From Bacillota bacterium (lineage in GTDB: Bacteria > Bacillota > Proteinivoracia > UBA4975): a stretch of DNA of 17,242 bases. The stretch is taken from the NCBI GenBank assembly GCA_012727415.1, contig JAAYHI010000104.1, positions 1-17,242 on the forward strand. Direction: 5' to 3'. Below are positions 12,475-17,242 of the stretch, piece by piece; the first letter of the stretch is position 1; the number at the start of each line of letters is the position of its first letter. The notes below the pieces were generated by a model. That model made no database searches and had not been told where the DNA came from. It worked only from the letters and a program-made list of their open reading frames with translations. The translations under genes were made by a program, and so were the position numbers.

Positions 12475-13267
12475 AAGTATTGAATGCTGAAGGGGGTTTT
12501 TTATATATCCGCCCCCGGAAGGAATTGGTCTTTCCCGTTTCCGGCCGCCAGGGTTCAAGGCGATCTTCCAGGAGGTAAAAAAGCTGCTGGCGCAAAAACC
12601 GGTAGCGGTCAAGGGAAAGCCTGTAATTCTTCAGGCAGTAAACACTCTTTTCCCCCGTCAAGGCCATTGCCAGGACAATTTCCTCAGTATCCTGGGTTGC
12701 AGAAAACCGGAACCTGGCATTAAAATCATCGGCTGCGGGGGTATGCCAGGCTTCCCCCATTTCGGGACTGGGTTGCGGGGGAGAGGGGTTGTCCAGGGTG
12801 AAATTAGCAAAGGCCGGCAGGAGCAAGGAGAGCAATTGCAGGTAGGGGCAGGACTCAGCTTCGGGATAATACCAGCAGTAGTCTTTGCCCATCAGCGGTG
12901 CGCTCTCGTAATATACCATCAAATGGGTAATGTATCTTTCCAACTTCTTGCCGATTCCCCTTTGCCCGCGGTAACACCAGGCAATTTTTTCGGCGGCGAG
13001 AAACTCCAGCTCCAGGAAATCCTGTGCCATCAGCTTGTCCCGGGCAACAGGAAAGGGAACCAGGGCGGCAGGAGAAGAAGGAGGGGTATCTATGCTGATG
13101 TAGGGGAAAAGCTCTCCCGGGTTGAGGAGATCGGGATTGAGAAGGGACCAAATCAATCCAGCTTTAAGATCCCGGCGGATGGAAGCTTTCACTGCAGAAA
13201 CCGTCGTCCCCCGCTCTGCGGCCAGCTTCCTGAAATCAACGGTTTTCACGGGGGCCTCAAATCCCAT
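12473..13267 (-). CDS. Protein of unknown function, coupled to nicotinate phosphoribosyltransferase
   Basis: I do not recognise this 264-residue protein. The first 45 residues (DFRKLAAERGTTVSAVKASIRRDL region) look like a helix-turn-helix, with a typical turn at RGTTVSAVK; this is a weak inference. The centre is aromatic and acidic (HLMVYYESAPL, DYCWYYPEAESCPYL). A Pro-rich insert NPSPPQPSPEMGEAW lies near residues 158-172. The C-terminus is basic. The ATG overlaps the end of the phosphoribosyltransferase gene by 11 bases, so they are translated together and likely work in one process or under one control. No membrane segment is seen. The stop codon touches the palindrome at 12449-12474. Confidence 0.75.
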   Translation of the reverse strand: MGFEAPVKTVDFRKLAAERGTTVSAVKASIRRDLKAGLIWSLLNPDLLNPGELFPYISIDTPPSSPAALVPFPVARDKLMAQDFLELEFLAAEKIAWCYRGQRGIGKKLERYITHLMVYYESAPLMGKDYCWYYPEAESCPYLQLLSLLLPAFANFTLDNPSPPQPSPEMGEAWHTPAADDFNARFRFSATQDTEEIVLAMALTGEKSVYCLKNYRLSLDRYRFLRQQLFYLLEDRLEPWRPETGKTNSFRGRIYKKPPSAFNT

Positions 13268-14555
13268 TGTTGAGGTTTACGGGAGCGAGGCGAGAAAAGT
13301 CACCTTTTTTGCGGCCCACTTTTGCATAGGGCTTGCCCTCCACTTCCACGATATCAGCAGTCATGTCAATTTTGTTCCGCAGCAGGGTGGACCCCACGCC
13401 ATACATATCCACAGGCACTCCCAGCTTCTCAAAGAGGCTGATTTTTTCTGTGCCGAAGCCTCCGGAAACCATAATTTTTAAATCATACAGCCCCAGCTCG
13501 TCAAAGCGGCGCCGAGCTTTCCAGACCAGTTCCGGGTTGACCCCCAGGGAAGATTCGTCCCGGGGTTCCACAGAAACGTCGCGCATATTGCCGGAGGTGT
13601 CAAAGCGCACTCCCCAGATCTTGCCCTTACCAGGCCCGATTACAGGTGAGGGATCAGTTACGCCGGGAATGAATTCCTTGCCGGTGAAATGACGGTAAAA
13701 ATCGCCGACAACTTTTTCGGTGGTGCCCAGGCAGTCGTTTTCCCAGTCCACCAGGACGACGCGGTTGACACTGGCAGGCATGTGGCGATCAAAGGCAAAG
13801 GCGGCAGCGGAGGTGTTGCCTTTAAAACAAGAGATCAGGGCATGGGGAATAGTGCCCTGGGCCTCCGAACCCCAGTAATCGGCGTTGGCGTCGGTGGAGA
13901 CGCCAAAGGCCCCTGCCTTAAAGGCTGCATAGCCGTCGGTGGCCTGAACCCAATGGTGGTCAAAGCGGGCAGAGAAGAATATTATCGGCTTGCCGCGGCT
14001 GGCCTTGACGACTTTGGCTACGCTGGTGGCTGTGCTGGTGGCCCTGGCGATTACGCCCAGGATGAGGGTTTCCAAATGCCCGAAATAAGCGGGATCTCCT
14101 TCGATGACCAGCACCGGCTCCCCTTCCGCTGCGTAATCGCCGTCGTAGAGGGCGCGGACATTGATTTCATGCCACTTGTCCACCCACAAGCTCATCAGCT
14201 GTTCCCGGATCTGCAGGCGCTTAGAGGTATTAGCCTCTATGCTTTCGACGTCATAGCGGTACTCAGCAATTGCCAATTCATTTTCAATGCTCAGGAGATC
14301 CTGGAAGAGTTTATCTGCTTTATCCTCATCTGTGTAATAACCTGTGCCGCAACGCAGAATGGCGCAGGCTTCGTCGAGGCCTGCAATGACTGCGTTGGCC
14401 CGGGGGAACAACTGGTACACCACCTGTTGGTGCAGATTATCCTTGCGCAATATATCTACAAAGCGGGTGAAGTACTTATCGGCGTAATAACCTGCCCGGA
14501 CCTTTTCAATAGGGACTTTAAATACATAGGGGGCAAGACGCCCTTTCTCAGCCAT
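13257..14555 (-). CDS. pncB: Nicotinate phosphoribosyltransferase
   Basis: The enzyme joins nicotinate and PRPP to give nicotinate mononucleotide, the first step of NAD salvage. The 432-residue length fits the shorter bacterial form. Motifs seen are AGYYADKYFTRFVDIL near the N-terminus, DGDYAAEGEPVLVIEGD about 140-156, LETLILGVIARATS after it, the FSARFDHHW loop with the candidate active-site histidine near residue 200, and ADYWGSEAQGTIPHALI, the conserved GT(x)PH substrate-binding stretch. VWGVRFDTS-type (IWGVRFDTSGN) and MVSGGFGTEKI, GVPVDMYGVGS form the end of the PRPP-binding barrel. The ATG at 14555 has AGGAGG 9 bases upstream. The downstream unknown gene overlaps it. No clear promoter was found in the 134-base divergent gap 14556-14689. 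Confidence 0.9.
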   Translation of the reverse strand: MAEKGRLAPYVFKVPIEKVRAGYYADKYFTRFVDILRKDNLHQQVVYQLFPRANAVIAGLDEACAILRCGTGYYTDEDKADKLFQDLLSIENELAIAEYRYDVESIEANTSKRLQIREQLMSLWVDKWHEINVRALYDGDYAAEGEPVLVIEGDPAYFGHLETLILGVIARATSTATSVAKVVKASRGKPIIFFSARFDHHWVQATDGYAAFKAGAFGVSTDANADYWGSEAQGTIPHALISCFKGNTSAAAFAFDRHMPASVNRVVLVDWENDCLGTTEKVVGDFYRHFTGKEFIPGVTDPSPVIGPGKGKIWGVRFDTSGNMRDVSVEPRDESSLGVNPELVWKARRRFDELGLYDLKIMVSGGFGTEKISLFEKLGVPVDMYGVGSTLLRNKIDMTADIVEVEGKPYAKVGRKKGDFSRLAPVNLNNGI

Positions 14556-14689
14556 CCATTACTCCTCCTAAAGTTCTAAGTAGTAGTCTTTACTTCTTAA
14601 CCTATTCTACAACTAAGCTGCTGCCGGGGCAACCATATGCATACCCGGGCTGCTCCGGGAGAAAATAGGGGGCATGGAGGGATGGTATT

Positions 14690-15691
14690 ATGAAAGTCTT
14701 ACATATTTCCGGTCCAGCCCAGGGCGGGATTGCCCGCCACATTCAACAGCTGCAAAGGGGACTGGCTCCTTTAGGAGTCAACTGCCAGGTGGCGGAACCG
14801 GTGGCGGCTGCCCCCGGCTCAGTGCTTCGGGTATACAGGGAAATAAAAAGGGGGCAATGGGATTTGGTGCATTGCCACGGGTTTCAAGGCGGGGCTGTGG
14901 GCAGAGCAGCGGCAGTTATGGCCCGGGTGCCGGCCATTGTAACCATCCACAACACCCTGCAGGTGGTTGGTCCAGCCAGGTTTGGGGCCAGGCTGGCGGA
15001 AAGCTGGATGCGGGACAAGACAGCCTGGTGGGTGACGGTGTCGGCATACTTGCGCAATTATGCCTGGAAAGAGCTGGGGATACCCGAGGCGCGGACGGCG
15101 GTAATCGCCAATGGAGTGCAGATGCCTGCAGAAATCCCCCCCTGGCAGCAGCAGCCGGTGCTGGGCACAGTGGCGCGGCTCATCCCTGCCAAGGGTATAG
15201 ACATCTTTATTCGGGCGGTGCAGCTGCTGCGCCCGGAAATTCCCGAGCTCAGGGCGATTATCGTTGGCGACGGGCCTGAAGCCCGCAGATTAAAAGCCCT
15301 CACTGCCGATTTAGGCCTTGAGGGCACGGTGGAATTCCTGGGCTACCGGGAGGATGTGGCCGAACAACTAAAAAAGATGGCAGTCTTTGTCCTCCCCACC
15401 CGCAGTGAAGGACTGGGGATTTCGGTGCTGGAGGCCATGTCCATGGGCGTGCCGGTAATTGCCACTGCTGTCGGCGGCATCCCCGAGCTTGTCCGCCATA
15501 ATCATACGGGGATATTGGTGCGCCGCGACGAGCACGGTGCAATTGCCCGGGCTGTCAGGCAGCTTCTTCGCGACAGGGAAAGGACAGAGGCTATGCGCAG
15601 GGCAGCCTTTGACAATACAAAGAGAAACTTCAGCTCGGAATCGATGTTCCAGCGCACTTATTCACTGTACCAGCAGGTTGTCAATGCATAA
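14690..15691 (+). CDS. Glycosyltransferase, GT4-like (GT-B fold)
   Basis: The 333-residue enzyme would transfer a sugar from a nucleotide sugar to a lipid-linked or cell-surface acceptor at the cytoplasmic face of the membrane. The N-domain begins VLHISGPAQGGIARHIQQL (acceptor-side Gly-rich loop) and contains LVHCHGFQGG. The C-domain has LGTVARLIPAKGIDIFIRA, IVGDGPEARRLKAL, and the retaining-GT motif EGLGISVLEAMSMGVPVIA with E240 and E248 in the EX7E pattern. No membrane segment is present. GGAGG lies about 11 bases upstream of the ATG. The gene overlaps the next by 8 bases, so the two are a coupled pair, probably in envelope polysaccharide or glycolipid assembly. Confidence 0.9.
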   Translation: MKVLHISGPAQGGIARHIQQLQRGLAPLGVNCQVAEPVAAAPGSVLRVYREIKRGQWDLVHCHGFQGGAVGRAAAVMARVPAIVTIHNTLQVVGPARFGARLAESWMRDKTAWWVTVSAYLRNYAWKELGIPEARTAVIANGVQMPAEIPPWQQQPVLGTVARLIPAKGIDIFIRAVQLLRPEIPELRAIIVGDGPEARRLKALTADLGLEGTVEFLGYREDVAEQLKKMAVFVLPTRSEGLGISVLEAMSMGVPVIATAVGGIPELVRHNHTGILVRRDEHGAIARAVRQLLRDRERTEAMRRAAFDNTKRNFSSESMFQRTYSLYQQVVNA

Positions 15692-17242
15692 AGCCCTGGC
15701 CGCATGCTGCATTTTCCTTGCCCTGCTAATAAGCCCGGTATTTGCTGCCGGCAATTTACGCCTGGTAATAATGGATGGCATAAACCTGCAACACCTGCAG
15801 GACGAAGAACTCACTAATTTTCATATCCTCATGGCTGAGGGAGCCCTGGGCCTGGCCAATGCCAATACCGCCGGCGCCAGGACCCGGGAAAACTCAGTCC
15901 TGACCCTGGCCAGCGGCAGCAGGGCCCTGGGCCCCGGTGCCGAGGGGATCTATTCCGGGCAGGAAGAATTGGAAACCGGCCTGGCGGCAGCCGTTCATTC
16001 TGCCCGCACCGGCATCTCTGTTCATCCCGGCGCCTTCGTGCTGCCCGGAATAGCCCAGATAGCCGAGGCCAATGACAAGCTGTTGCATGCAGTATCCATT
16101 GGCTGCCTGGCAGACTGCTTAACTGCCGCAGGCAAGGAGACAGCCGCCCTGGTAAATGGAGGACCAGGGGGGAAATACAGGGAAGGGGCGGCAATTGCAG
16201 CTGACAGCAAAGGGATTATCCAGGGAGGAAAATTAGAAACAGCCCTGGCGGAAAATCCCGAGTATCCCTTTGGGCTGCAATCTGACCTCGAGGGATTTAT
16301 CGCCGCCGTAAAAGAATATGCCGAGGCAGACTTGCTGGTTATCGACTTGGGGGATACCAGCAGAACCCAGGATTATCTTCCCTTGGTATTGCCGGAAAGG
16401 CGGGAACATTTTCGCCGCCAGGCCTTGCAGCAGATGGACAGATTTCTGGGAGAGCTGCTGCAGCTCCATGAGGAAGGGGACCTCCTATTGGTAGTGGGCC
16501 TGCAGGCAGACAGAACCCTGGCCCAGGAAGAAGGGAAGTATTTAGTGCCAGTCCTGGCTTATGGCCAGGGCTTTCACGGCCTCCTCACCTCTGACACTAC
16601 CCGGCGGCCGGGGGTGGTGGCAAACATCGATGTCACCGCTACGGTGTTGGCTTACTTCGGCCTCTATCAGCCAGGGAAGATTTACGGCCAGCCCTTGCAG
16701 TCGCGCCCCCATTCCGACCCCCTTGGCTTTCTGCTGCAGCGGGAAAGGGAGATGGCGGCGGTGTATCGGCTCCGTCCTCCCCTGGTCAAGGGATTTATTG
16801 CCGCCTTAATTGTGCTGGTGGCATTATCGCTGCTGGCCTATTATCGCCGGTGGCGACGCAGTCTCGGCCTGTTGCAGCTGATGCTGCTGATGGCGGTGGC
16901 CACACCCTTGGCCTTGTTGGTGCTGGCCGGCCTTTCCCCATCCCTGTGGCTGGTGCCGGCCTGGATTGCCCTCACCCTGGCAATAGCACTGGCCTTGAGC
17001 AGGATGGATTCTGTCAGGGCCATGACCCTGTTGGGGGCTGTCACCGCCCTGGCGGTGGCAGGCGATGCCCTTGCAGGCTCCTGGTTGCAGCAGCGTTCCA
17101 TCCTCGGCTATGACGCCATTGCCGGCGCCCGCTACTATGGCATTGGCAATGAGTATATGGGAGTCCTTCTGGGCAGCAGCCTCCTGGGGCTGAGAGAAGT
17201 GCTGGCAAAAAACAAGGGGCTGGCCCTCTTGCCCTTTGGGGC
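15684..17242 (+). CDS. Secreted alkaline-phosphatase-superfamily-like domain fused to membrane segments, 3' end cut
   Basis: The frame stays open from ATG 15684 to the right edge (519 codons). Residues 1-22 are a signal peptide (LAACCIFLALLISPVFA). LRLVIMDGINLQHL follows, where VIxDG recalls the first metal-binding Asp of alkaline-phosphatase-like enzymes. ENSVLTLASGSRAL (68-81) sits where the nucleophile Ser/Thr is expected, LLVIDLGDTSR where the second metal ligands usually occur, and VANIDVTATVLAYFGL matches the usual late segment before the C-terminus of that fold. Several expected His ligands are not obvious, so catalysis is doubtful. From about residue 366 come repeated membrane segments (KGFIAALIVLVALSLLAYY and two or three more), then GARYYGIGNEYMGVLLG. 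It is coupled by an 8-base overlap to the glycosyltransferase. Family assignment is inference. Confidence 0.75.
   Translation, partial: MHKALAACCIFLALLISPVFAAGNLRLVIMDGINLQHLQDEELTNFHILMAEGALGLANANTAGARTRENSVLTLASGSRALGPGAEGIYSGQEELETGLAAAVHSARTGISVHPGAFVLPGIAQIAEANDKLLHAVSIGCLADCLTAAGKETAALVNGGPGGKYREGAAIAADSKGIIQGGKLETALAENPEYPFGLQSDLEGFIAAVKEYAEADLLVIDLGDTSRTQDYLPLVLPERREHFRRQALQQMDRFLGELLQLHEEGDLLLVVGLQADRTLAQEEGKYLVPVLAYGQGFHGLLTSDTTRRPGVVANIDVTATVLAYFGLYQPGKIYGQPLQSRPHSDPLGFLLQREREMAAVYRLRPPLVKGFIAALIVLVALSLLAYYRRWRRSLGLLQLMLLMAVATPLALLVLAGLSPSLWLVPAWIALTLAIALALSRMDSVRAMTLLGAVTALAVAGDALAGSWLQQRSILGYDAIAGARYYGIGNEYMGVLLGSSLLGLREVLAKNKGLALLPFG

Noticed and set aside
13689..14579. Long plus-strand open frame opposite nicotinate phosphoribosyltransferase
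   Set aside because: The minus-strand gene has full family motifs; the opposite frame has no recognisable domain and is a composition artefact.
14644..14659. Hairpin CCCGG-GCTGCT-CCGGG before the glycosyltransferase
   Set aside because: Only 5 bp, no T run, and no link to a known regulatory element in this GC-rich context.
14674..15279. Plus-strand frame overlapping the glycosyltransferase
   Set aside because: It is a Gly/Ser-rich shadow of the glycosyltransferase codons and has no domain.

Overview
The window reads as chromosomal DNA of a Gram-positive, low-to-mid GC bacterium of the Bacillota, most likely an anaerobic Clostridia-type lineage. The reasons are strong AGGAGG-type ribosome binding sites throughout, the compact tsaE-tsaB-rimI-tsaD operon, a glmS ribozyme in front of glmS (a hallmark of Bacillota), Gram-positive-style Lgt, and frequent TTG/GTG starts. 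By eye most of the window is about 55-60% GC, but the first ~510 bases are clearly AT-richer (about 40%).

Layout. Bases 1-510 are the 3' end of a QueC-like gene in low-GC DNA, followed by a perfect-stem terminator. Bases 511-1190 are a degenerate stretch. It holds two diverged copies of the 5' end of a small secreted-protein gene on the minus strand; one is cut to 11 codons against the low-GC gene and the other continues as a frame-broken pseudogene. An extended -10 promoter then drives tsaE-tsaB-rimI-tsaD (1191-3803), the t6A tRNA-modification genes plus the ribosomal-protein acetyltransferase, all overlapping. The gap 3804-4076 holds a cluster of DnaA boxes in one orientation. lgt (4077-4838) follows with its own terminator. 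Two tandem MurC-type ligases occupy 4980-7796. A structured leader (7797-8209) carries a long stem-loop, a terminator, a promoter -10, a short leader ORF with an excellent ribosome binding site, and a well-formed glmS ribozyme. glmS itself (8210-10026) is interrupted by an apparent one-base frameshift.

Beyond a bidirectional terminator at 10030-10078 a minus-strand operon runs from 11811 to 10072: a small membrane protein, an RsuA/RluB-family pseudouridine synthase and an RsmC-like methyltransferase. A divergent plus-strand gene (11866-12441) encodes a membrane protein with a PH-like tail. A perfect GGGACGGTGCC palindrome fills the gap to the next convergent gene. The minus-strand pair 14555-12473 is nicotinate phosphoribosyltransferase plus an unrecognised protein. 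On the plus strand a family-4-type glycosyltransferase (14690-15691) overlaps a long gene that runs off the 3' edge (15684-17242). That gene encodes a secreted, degenerate alkaline-phosphatase-superfamily-like domain followed by several membrane segments.

Functional themes. The centre of the window concerns cell-envelope precursor supply: Lgt for lipoproteins, MurC twice for UDP-MurNAc-peptides, and GlmS for glucosamine-6-phosphate. The right end (glycosyltransferase plus membrane phosphatase-like protein) is probably also envelope-related. The most notable points are the tandem MurC paralogs, the split glmS behind an intact ribozyme, the translatable leader ORF running into that ribozyme, the DnaA-box cluster next to tsaD, and the unusual phosphatase-like membrane protein at the 3' edge. 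No tRNA, rRNA, CRISPR array or transposase gene was seen.
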